Origin: Aphelenchoides besseyi
Lineage: Eukaryota; Nematoda; Chromadorea; Rhabditida; Aphelenchoididae
Reading direction: 5' to 3'
Length of the DNA stretch: 64,000 nt
Assembly (NCBI GenBank): GCA_024699855.1
Contig: JAMPIQ010000001.1
Coordinates: 13,888,001 to 13,952,000 of the forward strand
In this document: piece after piece, positions 20,701 to 32,504 of the stretch
How positions within the stretch are numbered: the stretch's first letter is position 1
Layout: each line of letters starts with the position of its first letter
The notes under the pieces: generated by a model
Told to the model about the DNA's origin: nothing
Seen by the model: the letters and a program-made list of their open reading frames with translations, nothing else
The model's database searches: none
Position numbers and translations under genes: made by a program

Positions 20701-23700
20701 TCCCGATTGATGATAGCCCGCAACAAGTTGTTCGAAGAATTCGCCACGATTAGACCTTCAATTTTTTCATCGGAGATGAGCTCGTACACGCGTCGCTTGT
20801 CTTCTTGACTTGGTTCCGTTTTGGCATGTAGTAAATTCAATTCTGGATGAAACACTCGGATCACCATTGCCTCGATCTCGAACGATTCTTCTTCGGTGAG
20901 TCCGGCCACAAGGACGGCGGCTTTGATTCCGTGCGAATTGAAGGCTGCTTTGAGTGCTCTCTGGACGGTAGCATCCGGTTCCTGCCAATGTCGCTTGCTG
21001 TCGGGTTGCAAATCGGAAAGTCGTTGGAATAATCGTCCGAGTGATTTAGTTTTAATAAATAGTTGATAAGCAACGCACGATTTTCCCACGTATGCACATT
21101 TCCCGTTTGCATAAAAATCCCGTACACGTAGAATCTTCGGTTGTTGTTGAACCATCTGTCAAGAAACGTGTTCACGCTTCGAAACCTTTCATGCATTTGC
21201 AGCTCCAGCGTACAGTTTGTAATTGCCCCGATGAAAATGTGCTCCAGTCCTTTCCACGCGTTTCAATTGCGTGTTCAATGCGCTCTAAATACAACGAAAT
21301 GACTGGGAATATTCGAATTTTACTTACCAAACAAATTTCGTAGATTTTCGTTTCCTTCTCGCACATTCGCGTCTTGGTTGTCTTCAACGCTTTTTTCCGA
21401 TTGGCTCTCTTCACGTTGTCGCTTGAAGACCGATTGTTTTTGAACCCTAAAATTGTGATTAATCTAATTGTTTACACTGAACATACCATTTCTTTTTCTT
21501 CGATCAAAAAACCGAGATACGGAAGGAGCTCGCTGATAGGCGTATTTGCGTAGTGGAACAAACAATCTTTTATGTGTGAGCCGGGGTTTCAGAATTTGCA
21601 CTAAAATTCGATCGAATCGTATTCCGTTCCAGGTTCATACCTGTGAACGCGGGATTCGATAACTTCGCCTGTTTAAAGAACGTATTCCACTTTGCCGCTT
21701 TTCGACGCCGTACGTCGTAATGCGGATGCTGATGATCCCATAAGACCGGGTTTTTTCACGAAGTCAATCGGCTTCAAATTTCGTCAGCTGTTAAATCCTG
21801 ATGACACAGGTCGGGAACATCTTTCTAGAAGAGAATGTTACTTAGACTTTTTACTTCTAACTTACGCTCCTTTTCACATTCACCTTTATCGACACAAAAT
21901 CGACCACAAAGAAGTCGACCGAGAGAGCGTTGGCCCAACAAAATTCGCGTGTTAGATTGATTCAACATATTGCAAACAGTTGAGTAAACGCGCTTTTTCA
22001 ACTACGAATTCATGTGTAGTCTGTGGTTGCGTTTGCGACCAATAAAATTAACGTTTAGTGGGACCATAGAGTTAAAAAATACAATCCTTTGAGTTAATGG
22101 ATTCTAGCTATGCAAACGTCGACTGATTCCACGACTGTTCCAACTACGACTGATTCCACGACAATCCCAACAACGACTGATTCCACAACTGTTCCAACTA
22201 CGACTGATTCCACGACTGTTCCAACAACGACTGATTCCACGACTGTTCCAACAACGACTGATTCCACGACAATCCCAACAACGACTGATTCCACGACTGT
22301 TCCAACTACGACTGATTCCACGACTGTTCCAACAACGACTGATTCCACGACTGTTCCAACTACGACTGATTCCTCGACGCTTCAAACAACGACCTCAAGT
22401 TCATCTCTACTCACCAGTCCATCAACTTCCACGCTTCAAAGTACAACATCCAGTTCTTCTTCAAGTATTCAAAGCAGCACTCCGACAACTACAGAACAAA
22501 CGACTACTGTATCTACCACCGTTCCAACAACCACTGATTCCACAACGATCCCAACAACAACCGTACAGCAAACAAGCTCTTCCACAAGTCCCACGACATC
22601 ATTGAGTTCATCAACTAGTACAATTCCATCTAGTACATCTACTAGTACCGTCACTTCAACTACTTCGACGTCTACGATTCCTACATCAACCCAAACATCA
22701 ACAACTGTCTCTTCGTCTACAGTATTTATTACGTCTTCGACTTTACCATCGACTCTTTTAACTTCAACCCAAAAGAGCTCGACACAAACAACCCCTAGTA
22801 CAATTTTGACATCGACAAGCACTCAAAAAACTTCACCAACCACTTCGTCTACTCAACTCAGTTCAACTCCTCAAACAAGTACCGTAAAGACAACAATCGC
22901 GACTTCTACTCAACCCACGAGCAGTTCAAGCAGCACAACACAAACAACAACCTTATTGACATCGTCAACTCCTCAAACTTCACCTTCAACTCAACAGACT
23001 TCAACATCAACAGAAAGTTCAACTGTAGGGCCTAGCTCGTCTATGAGGTCTACGAGCGGCTTCATCAGTTCAAGTCAAGCATCAACGAGCGATTCCACTT
23101 CTATGCAAACAACAACGTTCATTTCGTCGACTCCACTTTTGCCGTCTTCTTCTCTTGATCCAACATCTTCAACTCAATCTAATGTGTCCGCTACAGTGGC
23201 TTCCACTCCTTCAATTCTGACTACAACACCCGGTCAAACGACGAAAATTCAAACCGGCACACCATTCGATTGGACTCGTTTTCCGGTTCTTCAATCAACC
23301 GCCAATTATACGACCGCTAAACTGAATTCATTAATCAACTTCTTTGGTCTGAACATGTCATCATCGCGTATTGCATTGGAGTCACAGGTACAAGATCGAA
23401 TGCAACAGATCATTGCCGACATGGATCCGAACACACGTGAAGCTTTGGGTTATAAACTACGAGATTTGGTTATTTCCTGTGCGTTCAATCAAATTCCTTG
23501 TGACTACGATGCGTAAGTTTATGTCAATTTATAGACAAACACAAATCTTTAGTGACTTTCAAACAATCACTGATCCTGATTATGGCAATTGCTATACATA
23601 CAATTATAATGGAGCTCATAAAACCGCCCGAAGTGGAACACAATACGGTAAACTAAACGATAAAAGAATATCAATAGCCTTTTAAGGTCTTCGATTAATT

Positions 23701-24828
23701 ACATTCAGTAATGTCAGCGACTACTTGTATTCTTCATCACAAGCAGGTGTTCGAGTCACATTGTCAAAACAAGATTTTGCTGTATTCCCCAACACTTACG
23801 GTTACAGTGTTTCTGTTGGATCTTACGTTGCTGTTCCCGTACAATACGTGAGTTTCGAGTTCATATAATTGACTTGTGTTTAGAATCAAATCGAACGTTT
23901 GGGTCATCCCTACAATGATTGTACGAAAGAAGACGATATGGACAATCAAATTTACAATGGTTCTTACACATACGAAGGCTGTTTACGTACCTGTTTCCAA
24001 CAGAAGATGGTTGATCTTTGTGGTTGTGCGGATTCACGTTTCCCGAAACTATCGCCAACAAACGTTTATTGTGGACCGGCCAATGAAACCTCGTTCGTGT
24101 GCTATCAAAACACAATCACAAATGATGGCGATTACACAGCCGCTCAAAACTGCACTTGTTATTCGGCATGCACGTAAGTCTACAAGTGCAATACTGTAAG
24201 AAGCAAAGTTTAGGGACCCACAATATGTGGCTCAAACGACAACTGCCGCGTATGTTTGATTCAATTAACTTGTACGAACAATAAGTTTAGATGGCCAGTC
24301 TATTTCGACAACTTCACTTCCGCTCAATGTTACAAGTATTATCCGGGAACGGATGTCGATTGTTTCACTGCTTATTCCCAAAATGCGGTTTCTATTGATG
24401 TTTTTTACGCTGATGGAGTTTACGAAACGACCACAGAATCACCGAATATGAGCAATATGGATTTGTTTCGAAACTTGGCCGGCGCTGTTTCTCTTTGGGT
24501 TGGAGCATCGTTGTTGACGATTTTCGAGTTGATCGAACTGCTTCTTTACATTTGTTTATCGGATGGTTGTTGTCGAAGAAAACGAGTGAGTGCACCCGAC
24601 TTTGATCCCTATGGAGTTCCAGTTGGAGCGGATGACATGATGCCGCCGATAGCACATACAACTGATGCAATGAAGTGAGTCGAATACTATTTCTTATCAA
24701 TTCGTGTTTCTAGTAACGGTTCTTTTGCAATGGACAACGATTCCAGTGGCTATGGATCAAGTGGCTATGTGCCGATAGAAGGTGCCGGAAAAGCTCAACC
24801 GATGCCAAGTCGTTTTGTTTCTGACTAA
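17761..24828 (+). CDS. DEG/ENaC-family sodium channel with mucin-like extracellular insert
   Basis: Sixteen exons join in frame: 17761-17830, 17872-17993, 18038-18100, 18167-18229, 18273-18589, 18632-18725, 18764-19019, 19179-19253, 19300-19332, 22108-23512, 23553-23647, 23687-23847, 23884-24173, 24214-24249, 24291-24674 and 24714-24828. Exons 1-4 give a cytosolic N-terminus, TM1 (LLWFVLTIAAIGAFVV) and the family signature FPAVTVCNLNPI. Exon 5 holds KKRD, a possible furin-type site. Exons 6-10 form a Thr/Ser-rich region of more than 500 residues with 9-residue repeats (TTDSTTVPT type). Exons 11-14 carry the Cys-rich extracellular domain (DPDYGNCYTYN, CTCYSACT). Exon 15 holds the pore/TM2 hallmark AGAVSLWVGASLL. 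The products are trimeric cation channels at the plasma membrane. Intron 9 is 2775 nt, phase-compatible, and houses an antisense gene. If that join is wrong, there are two half genes. Confidence 0.8.
18804..18960 (+). repeat. 27-nt tandem repeats encoding TTDSTTVPT (block 1)
   Basis: About five imperfect copies of a 27-nt unit inside exon 7 of the channel. They encode variants of T-T-D-S-T-T-V-P-T and end in TTIPTTTVQQTSS. The same unit and the same closing sequence occur in exon 10, so exons 7 and 10 contain an internal duplication. Confidence 0.8.
19530..21680 (-). CDS. GIY-YIG nuclease-like protein with Cys/His cluster, nested in channel intron
   Basis: Minus-strand multi-exon gene lying wholly inside intron 9 of the DEG/ENaC gene. 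The core reads FYVYGI, then CAYVGKS, then GLTEEESFEIEAMVIRVF with the expected Glu, and HPELNLL. This matches the order of GIY-YIG endonuclease domains such as LEM-3/ANKLE1; the role in cleaving branched or bridging DNA is inferred from that family. A C-x2-C...H-x2-C-x2-C cluster (CSICSRTHSKKYHLCELC) follows across an intron, then helical and acidic exons ending at TAA (19530-19532). Frame breaks occur near 21109 (A5 run on plus), 21275 and about 20210. The 5' end (around 21540-21720) is uncertain. Pseudogene or assembly indels are both possible. Confidence 0.55.
22113..22380 (+). repeat. 27-nt tandem repeats encoding TTDSTTVPT (block 2)
   Basis: Nine to ten copies of a 27-nt unit (ACGACTGATTCCACGACTG with alternating GTTCCAACA/ATCCCAACA endings) at the start of exon 10. 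Copies differ by a few silent or V/I changes. A further 1.1 kb of non-repetitive Thr/Ser-rich coding follows. Copy number at such arrays is often variable. Confidence 0.85.
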
Positions 24829-25059
24829 ATCACTACATCAACCTTATTGACAATTATCACGTGTAGTCAAAAATAGCCGGTTATTGATCTGTCATTCGAA
24901 AACGAATCACACATATTTTCTTTGTATTTTAAACAACGAACAACAGTTAACAGCTTATAGGATATTGAAAGCTTAGCTACGGTTTGATGAGATGGAAAGT
25001 ACGAGGTTGTTGACCAGTTGAAATTGCACATGAATACCCGGTATTAACAAGAACTAACG

Positions 25060-25970
25060 TCAAACGGAGTTTGCTGCACTACTACCGCAGTTCAAATTCC
25101 CATTTCGAATACACGCTGCTGGAGCATTAAAGAGTTGATCTCCATTGAGTAGTTTCAAACGACCAATAGAGTGTAAGGATGGAGTTGTAGTGAAAATTCC
25201 CAACTCGAGATAGACTTTGATTCCGTTCCATATGTTAGTCGTAACAAAATATCGGTCGTTCATTTCTTTACGAGTCGTTGAGTGATGAAGAATTTGATAC
25301 AACAAGGGAATCAAAGCTCCCGAATTCATGAACTCGTCGTTCATGTGAGCAAAGAAAATATATCGAATTGAGTTCACTGAAACATTGTCAATTAACAGTG
25401 TTTTTGTTAATAACTCACTATCTCGCGGTATTTCATTAGTATGGCTATAAAGTCGCCATTTCGTCCTACTCAAATGTCTCGTGAAGGCCTGAATGTTTGC
25501 GACAAGATCCAGTAGTTCCGATTGTAAAGCTGCTGCAGTCTAAAGTTCCAATATAGGTTAGAGTTGCAATAAACGACTTACTTTTTGTAGTGGAGTGAAA
25601 TGATAGCCACCAATCAACCAGAGTATATCCAAGTGCGGAGCTGCAGTTTGTAAGTTTGCCACGGCCCGTCCGTATACTTGATCTGGAGTTCCCAATTGCG
25701 GATCGGAGCGAAAGAACGAGAGGCCCAATTCAGTCAATGAATATTGTGGAACGATGTCGTGTTTCTGTGCCAATTCCTCAAAATACATTTCGTTCCATCG
25801 ATAGATCGCTTTTTGACCGTATTCAAACACTAAAACTGCCGAATCAAATCGAACCATCCAAAGACAAACTTACCTAGTTCCCGACTTCTTTTGGGTCGAG
25901 TTATGTTCGCAGACTCGGCATCAACAAGAAGACACAACAGTAGAACGACAAGTTGCCTTCGTAGGCCCAT
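25060..25970 (-). CDS. Secreted protein, lineage-specific family member C
   Basis: Four exons on the minus strand: 25874-25970, 25582-25835, 25419-25539 and 25060-25376. It starts MGLRRQLVVLLLCLLVDAES, a clear signal peptide. APHLDILWLIGGYHFTPLQK at the end of exon 2 aligns with the NL..VRL..GY....QR block of members A and B and sits at the same exon boundary. The remainder is diverged and shorter (~260 aa in total). It is separated from A and B by the channel gene, so the family has been dispersed locally. No named domain. Confidence 0.6.
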
Positions 25971-27632
25971 TGCTAAAACAAAACACGACAACCGAAATTG
26001 GAACGCCGTCGTGAATGTGAAAATGACCGGAAACTGTTTCGACCTTTTATGTCGTTAACAACGTTTTCTCTCAGCGCCCATCAACTTTTTTCATCGTGAG
26101 ATTTGCGTTGAGACAAAACGGCACCGACAATGTTCCTTCGCTTCTCCTCGCCCACACGGTTTTTAATGTTCGTCGCGATTTGCGACTTCCGTTCGTCGGA
26201 TTGCGCCAAAAGTTGCGAACCCACAAAGAACGAGAATCGCAATTCAACGACGAAACGTGAAATCTTTTCGGATTGTCGATGTTCATTCGATCGAGAATGC
26301 CGTTCAATTTTATGATTTCCGATCGTCAGAATCCGGTTGTCGTTCTCGATTGCTCCGGATGTTGCATTCTCCAGATTCTGTCATTGATGAGTAAGCGGAT
26401 ACCGAACACGAAACGGAAACGATCCTCCCAAACAACTTCCGCTTTCGCTGTTGGAGATCTTCGTGACGCAAAAGAAGCTATCGAATGCTATCAACTCGAT
26501 TGCACAGTTGATGTTGTAATCAGTTTTTATTTCACAGACGTCACAATGAATGCGAATGACTGGTTGAGTTCAAGCACATGACTTCGGAATCCCTCGGGAA
26601 TTCAAATGTCAAGCTCATAATTTCGAATGCAAGCAATGAAATTTGCAGGCTCTGAAGTGCCAGCGGCTGTTCAATTGAACCAACAACATCGATGGTCATA
26701 AAACATCACATACATTTCAACGTAATTGCCGTTTTAAGCACTTCGGATGATCGGTTGTTGAGTGTTTAAATTTGAACACCACCACTACGGTTCGAACTAA
26801 AATGTATGACTCATCGTTTCAATCCGATGATCTTCGTCTGAGTGTCTTTGGGTGTTAGAGCGAAAGTGTTTGCTCGGCCATCGCCTTTCTCAGCAAAACC
26901 TTCTCACGATTTTGTTCACGACGTTGATGGCTGGAAAAGCAAATAACCTTCTTTGCATTTTATCAATCTTTTCATCAGTTACAAACGCCAATCGCTCGTT
27001 TTTACGAACCTACTCAACGGTTTATACGAGTTCGCATAATTGATTCTCGTACTGTTGCCAATTTTGAGCTCAAAATAAACTTTTCGATAGAGGAATTACC
27101 TTCGAGTTTAATATCGAATTGAACGTCATGACGATTTTCAGCTGCTCGAATGATATTTTCAACTAATCTTTTGAACTATAGAATCAAAAAAAAAGTTCCG
27201 TTTTGTGTACTTTTTATACCCAAGACCTTTTGGTCTAAATCACCTGTCTCCCTTCACCCATGGTCTTAATTAGAGTAAACGAACCATTTGGACTAATCCT
27301 CATTATATAGTTGGTTTCCAATTCGCTTCAAACGAATTCGGTTATCTCTCTTTGGCACTGGTTTTCGTAGGTTGCCGTGGAGATTGGTGGCATCGTTAAC
27401 GTGATTATTGAACCGTATACGAAGGCGTGGTCGTGTTGTTTACATGATTTCTGAGCTTAAGCCGACCAACTGAACAAAAGCACATGGATTAAATTCATTC
27501 CGAGTACACGGTCATGTTCCATTGGCCGTTTTCTTTTCATTCACTTCAAGATGTTTTTAGCCTCCGCAATGAAACGAAAATATCTTTTATACGGTACTTA
27601 AGTTTCAGGTCCTCAATCTGCATTACTGAGCT
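25971..27632. other. Long intergenic stretch with doubtful ORFs
   Basis: No gene I can support. Plus-strand ORFs at 26130-26315 (several Cys) and 26273-26581 could be exons of a small secreted protein, but no signal peptide or splice structure is convincing. A minus-strand ORF at 26071-26307 overlaps them. From about 26850 to 27200 the sequence is AT-rich. The last ~60 nt before 27633 contain TTTCAG, a possible trans- or cis-splice acceptor for the next gene. Confidence 0.35.
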
Positions 27633-28584
27633 ATGGCTTTCGATAAACACTTTTGTTTGTGTGGTAAATTCTTTCTAATATCGAAACGTAACTAGTGTAT
27701 TTACAGGCGTCCACGTAGACAGAGCCACGCGCTGGATTGCCATTCTGTTCATTTGCTTACAAGTTATGTCGATCATCAACTGGTCAATGCAATTGAAAAA
27801 TGATAGCGGATATCGTCGCGAACAATCGGGTCCAGTTCGAGCGTTTTATCGCTACGGTGCTCGTGGACAGATTTCCGCTCAAACCGGTGGAGCAGATTCG
27901 GTTTTGTATTCGGCGATCGCATTGATATTCACAACTATGGGTGAGTTCACAGCACAAAGCAAATGACTAGAGAAGTTTTTAGTTCATGTTGTGCTTCTTT
28001 ATGGTAATGTAAAAGGCAAAGCAATCTGCTACCTTCCGTTCATTGTCCTTAATTCAATTGGAGTCATTTTGGCGTTTGTGATTTCGCTGATGCTCGTCGT
28101 ATTTGGTGGAGCATCGGCGATGTTTGTCGATGAGGTCGTGAATTTGCCGATCGAATCGAAAAACGAACAAGCAATGCGGCAGGTCTTACCGATGATCGAA
28201 GTCGGAGGACATGCGATGACCGTTTTTCTTTTCATGGCAGCTGGAGCGATCTTCTTGGCTACGATCATCCAAGCTTATTTGTTATCGGTAAGTTAGAAGG
28301 GGATTAGAAAACATACTAAATACGAGATTATCTTGGAGTCTTGATTACAAAAAGAGCTTAGTCTCCGAAGTCAAAAATGTTTAAGTGTTTTTTGAAAGTC
28401 TGCGGGATAAAGATTACCGTATGGCGCTTAACAAACGATTTAGGTGGTTTTCCGTGGCTATCGATACTTGCGAGAAAGTTCAACCCCAAAGTTCTATGGT
28501 AAATTGATGGAAGAAGAAACAGAATCCGAAGTTTACGTTCATCGTCCGACGATCGTCAAATTTGCGGAATTGGAACAAAAGTGA
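27633..28584 (+). CDS. LAPTM-like four-TM protein (paralogue 3)
   Basis: Four exons: 27633-27663, 27707-27940, 27983-28287 and 28444-28584. The short first exon encodes MAFDKHFCLC. The join gives CLCGVHVDRATRWIAIL, the same Cys-x-Cys-Gly/His pattern before TM1 as in paralogues 1 and 2. Four hydrophobic helices follow, with an acidic loop (VDEVVNLPIESKNEQ) between the last two. The C-terminus is cytosolic and acidic. A TTTCAG 24 nt upstream of the ATG could be a trans-splice acceptor. It is in the same orientation as paralogue 4, about 1.1 kb downstream. Confidence 0.6.
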
Positions 28585-29654
28585 AAAACAGCTTTCATTG
28601 TACTCATTTTGAACGTAATCAAAACGTGTGAATACGCAGAATCTCCAAGATATTTTCAGTGTTGATGTGAAAGACTATCTTGTATATAAATGAATAAACA
28701 ATTCAAGCGTATAAGACGAAACAAAGTTGAATATTCGATCAATCGGAAAGCTATCCAATACGTGAATATCGAGTTTCTTCGAACAAAATAGTCGTTGTTT
28801 TCGCTAAGGAAACTGATGAGTCACATTTAAGCCTCGTTCCGATACACTTATGAGTCGTGGTTCGCTGTTCATTCTAACCTTCGCTTCTTTACTTCATGGT
28901 TGTCATGGCTGCTCGAATGCATAATCAACGAGTTCACATCGAGTTTCCATGGCAGTCAGAGGGAGAAGCCGTTGAATTGATGGAAAGCGCGTTGCTTTTT
29001 CTTCCAATTCGTGAACCTTCGAATCCTCAAATGTTCGCACCTTGAACCCGATTGCCTATCCTTTTGGCGCTCCTTTTCCGGAAGTTTGTGACCAGTGGAT
29101 TTGCGCTCCATTGTTCGCTTTCAATTGCTCTTTTTCGTTCACAAAATTGAAGACACGCAACGGGAATTCGCAGTTTTCGCAAAAGCGTGTAAAAAAGAGG
29201 ACCGTGGACGTTGAGATGCGAACTCTCGGGCGAAAATGAACGTGAAATTTTGTTTGCTCAAAAAATGTTCTCGAAGCGTTTTCTTGAAAGCTCCTAAACA
29301 AAAGTGCAAAGCGATGATTCAAACGATTTTGCGTGGTCGATGGTACTAATTCGGAGGTTTCCTCATTTTAATCGCTCACTTATCAGCCTCGTGTCTTCCG
29401 ATCGACGGCGCTTCGAACTCGTTGGTTTGTTCAGCTGCCCGTTCGGCAGCGAAATTTTACCGATTTTGACGTGGCAGTTGAGTTCACAAGCGTTTGGAAT
29501 TGCGGATTAAACTCTTCGATGTTCGACAGTTAGTTGATTGTGTAATCTGTTGATTTCGGACGCTTGAAAGTTGGAGCTCATTCGTGGCTTTTTAACTCGT
29601 GATAAACACGTTCATCGTTTTTACAAATCCATTTCAGAACTCAAACCTCTTGCA
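28585..29654. other. Intergenic; one possible small secreted ORF
   Basis: An ATG at 28849 opens a 24-codon ORF that looks like a signal peptide (SRGSLFILTFASLLHGCHG) but stops at once. Another frame from 28905 runs 46 codons. Overlapping ORFs at 29042-29239 (plus) and 29056-29322 (minus) have no domain. This could be a decayed secreted-protein gene. I see no splice structure that rescues it. Confidence 0.3.
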
Positions 29655-30404
29655 ATGTCTTACTATGATCCAACGAAAACAATTTTTTGTTCCTCACATG
29701 TTCATCAAGTGACCTTTGTAATCGCCGTCATATCGGTCGCCTTACAAGTTTTCTGGTCTTTGAACCAAGTGATTTCATATGATAGTGTTCGTCTTAACGG
29801 ATATCATCATCATTCATCCGCGTTCTCCGTAGTTTTGGGCATTTTGCTTGGCTTCTTGATCAATGGCACCTTATTGTACGGAAACTGGAAACGACGACCA
29901 GGTAACAAAGTCTCTTGTTAGCAGGCACTTTCTTCTTGTTCCAGGTTACTATTGGCCGTACATGATTTTTAACGTAAGTATCTTTAAACCTTATTGTTTT
30001 ATTTTTCACTTTTATAGGGATTTCTGTTGGCTCTTAGCGTGTTCGGTGGCATCTTCGTTTTGATTTTTGTCATGGGTGTTGGACTCTCGAAAGGCTTTGA
30101 TGGAGTGCAAGGTTACCACGAGTACTATGTTTATGGGCAAAATGCGAACGGAACAGTGCTCTACGGCGAAGAACATCCGTTGAATTCGTACAATCGTAGC
30201 GCCTTCTTCACGACTGCTTTTTTGTTCAGCATCTTCTACGCTTTTTCGGTCCTCATCCAATGGTATTTATTCTCAATTGTGGTTCGTGATTACAAATATC
30301 TTCGTGCTCAAGAGAAGTTCGTCGATACCTACGATCAACTCGAAAAAGAGTTTGAATACGCGCCCAATGAGAAAGACGCTCAAAAGATTGTGGTCAGCGC
30401 TTAG
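29655..30404 (+). CDS. LAPTM-like four-TM protein (paralogue 4)
   Basis: Three exons: 29655-29901, 29945-29973 (only 29 nt) and 30018-30404. The protein starts MSYYDPTKTIFCSSHVHQVT and has four hydrophobic helices. YWPYMIFN before the second intron corresponds to FYWPHIVLN in paralogue 2. An extracellular or luminal loop between TM3 and TM4 holds possible N-glycosylation sites (NGT, NRS). The C-terminus is charged. The CxC motif of the other paralogues is reduced to a single Cys here. Confidence 0.6.
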
Positions 30405-30839
30405 AATTCGAACACGACCGATTTCCCATAACGCTTGTATTATTGTTATACTCTTGTACTAATTGGTTCTTGAAATACATTAAGAATGTACAAGGGATTT
30501 GCGACATAAAACGTACACAAAGACATGTAACCTCACTTGACTTCATCGTGTCTCTGATCAAATTGACATGTAGATTTTGAAGGATTCGACTATGTGCTTC
30601 ACTTGATGCTCAGATCGCTACATGACAGCAGCGAATGAACAATACGTTTAAAACACTCCTAATATCGTGTTGAGATTCTTCGTCACTTTAAGAACAATTC
30701 CAACAGAGCTACTGCTACATTCATTGTTGTATGTGCAAGAATGATTTTTTGATGTTTTCATTGGAAGCAAACTGTTAGTGAACTCAAAAACCTATATCAC
30801 GACTGAAAACTAAATCAGAGTTGAGTTACCAAAACTTAC

Positions 30840-31465
30840 CGTCTCAGTAGCTTGCTCATTCAACGCAGTAACCAATCTAAAGAGCACTTTGTAAGTTCAG
30901 ATTTCTGAACAAAAACATCATCGTCTTCTTCTTCAGCTTTGGCAAGTATCGGTTCGATAATGCATAAGAAGGTGATTTAGTCCTCTTCTCGAGCCACCCG
31001 GTCCAATTGTTGTTCATCAAACTGGCTTGCAAGTTGATAAATGAAGAAAGAATGTCTGAATTGAAAGTGTAAACATCCACTAAAATTAAGATTGATTGAA
31101 AAACATCAAGAGAAAGCAAAATTTGCTACGGTATCTTAATTTTGTTGGTTGTAATGGCAAAGAGTTGAACGTAGAGTTGAGCACAAGAATCGTCGTCGGG
31201 AGAACCTTCTTTTAGCCACAACATCAAGTTGAATGTCCGTTGCCGATGACTTGAAACATTTGGCTTGTCCAACAACGAAAGCCTTTAATCTCCGCGGGAT
31301 GTTGAGAGACGTTTCCCAACGAGCGACAAACAATCGTGTGGTTTTTGCACTTGCGAGTCTTATGCTAATTCGAGGAAAACTTTCAAGTTGACTGTATGAC
31401 TCCGAACACTCTTTAATCATTTCTTCTTCGGCAGTCCGCTCTTTACTTCTACGAACTGAAGTCAT
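30840..31465 (-). CDS. Possible uncharacterised gene divergent from MSP gene
   Basis: An ATG at 31465 on the minus strand overlaps the ATG of the MSP gene (31464, plus) head to head. The frame from there is open for ~110 codons (MTSVRRSKERTAEEEMIKEC). Downstream, stretches such as MLWLKEGSPDDDSCAQLYVQ and ILAKAEEEDDDVFVQKSEL look coding but lie in other frames. I could not place introns that join them, so this is either a gene with unresolved splicing or a decayed one. No domain recognised. Confidence 0.3.
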
Positions 31466-32094
31466 GAACAACAAGCGCGACAACCAATTTCAATTGCAAA
31501 TAAAGCCACTAATCGATCGTATTGTCTTTGCGAGCAAGAAGTTGGGCAAACAACAGGTGAAAGTTCAAATCAAACTCACCAATCCAACGTTCTACACCGT
31601 AGCCTTCAAAATCAAATCGACCAGCAACGTCATGTTCCGAGTTCGCCCGGTCTACGGTCTGTTGAAGTCCAACGAAAGCATGTTTGTCTTGGTAAGTCGA
31701 TTGTCAAGTGCAAGAACTCATTTCGACGTTTCAGCTCATCTTCAAAAACATCTTGTTTGTTCCACCCAATGATTTGCACTACTTCGCTATCTACACGATC
31801 ATAGTCAACAATAAAACGAAGGACGCAAACGAGATCTGGGACGAGTACAAAGGCGATCCGAGTGGAATCAAAATTCTGCCGATCGATTTCGAAGAGAACG
31901 ATCCGAAGATCGTTAAAATCAACTGGGAAACCGTTGACAACGAACAACCAATGGCTGAAGTATGTGGTCCTATCAAAATGTAGTTTGAATTTGCTTTTCA
32001 GATGGAAGACAATACAGAGGATACGAAGAAGCAACTGGAGAAGAAGAAATCAGATATATTTGAAGAGATGGACACAAACCGCGACACTCAATAG
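31464..32094 (+). CDS. MSP-domain (VAP-like) protein
   Basis: Three exons: 31464-31691, 31735-31959 and 32002-32094. The N-terminal ~130 residues form a major-sperm-protein fold, with KVQIKLTNPTFYTVAFKIKS on the typical N-P-T...KIK strand, RVRPVYGLL, then F.LVPPND and IVNNKTKDANEIWDEYKG. An acidic, Lys-rich coiled tail follows (about residues 150-181). No C-terminal membrane anchor is visible, so it is more like cytosolic MSP-domain proteins than membrane-anchored VAP. In nematodes such proteins are common in sperm cytoskeleton and signalling; no finer role can be read here. Confidence 0.75.
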
Positions 32095-32504
32095 ACGATC
32101 GTCCATTGTCTTCTGCAATAAACTCAAAGTTTTCTGATTGAAAAATGCTTCAAAGGAAATGGTTGACTTGTAAAGCGCAAGAAAAGAGCTATGAGAGAAA
32201 AGACCGTTCACTTGCAATAGTCAGCTAGAGAGCCAGAAGACAACCCGCCAACTGCAATGACCCATCGCTTTCAGTGTTCGTTGATTCACACTTCTTTCCG
32301 CTTCTGCTGCTTATTGGCACGGATTTTTAGATCCAACAAGGTATTTAAGTGTTCTGAGCCATTTCGATGTGTTCAGAATCTCAAATTTTTGGCCTTGTTC
32401 TTGGGGATATCCAAGAACAAAATCGAACATCTAATGTCAATGCCTAAACTTAACTCTTGGATTTCGATCAATGTTTATCGGAGATAAACGGAACAGCAAT
32501 CCAA
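32095..32504. other. Short convergent intergenic region
   Basis: About 410 nt between the MSP gene (plus) and the BTB-BACK gene (minus), which converge. One AATAAA (32116-32121) lies 22 nt after the MSP stop and is a likely poly(A) signal. The ORF at 32257-32487 has no features. Confidence 0.45.
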
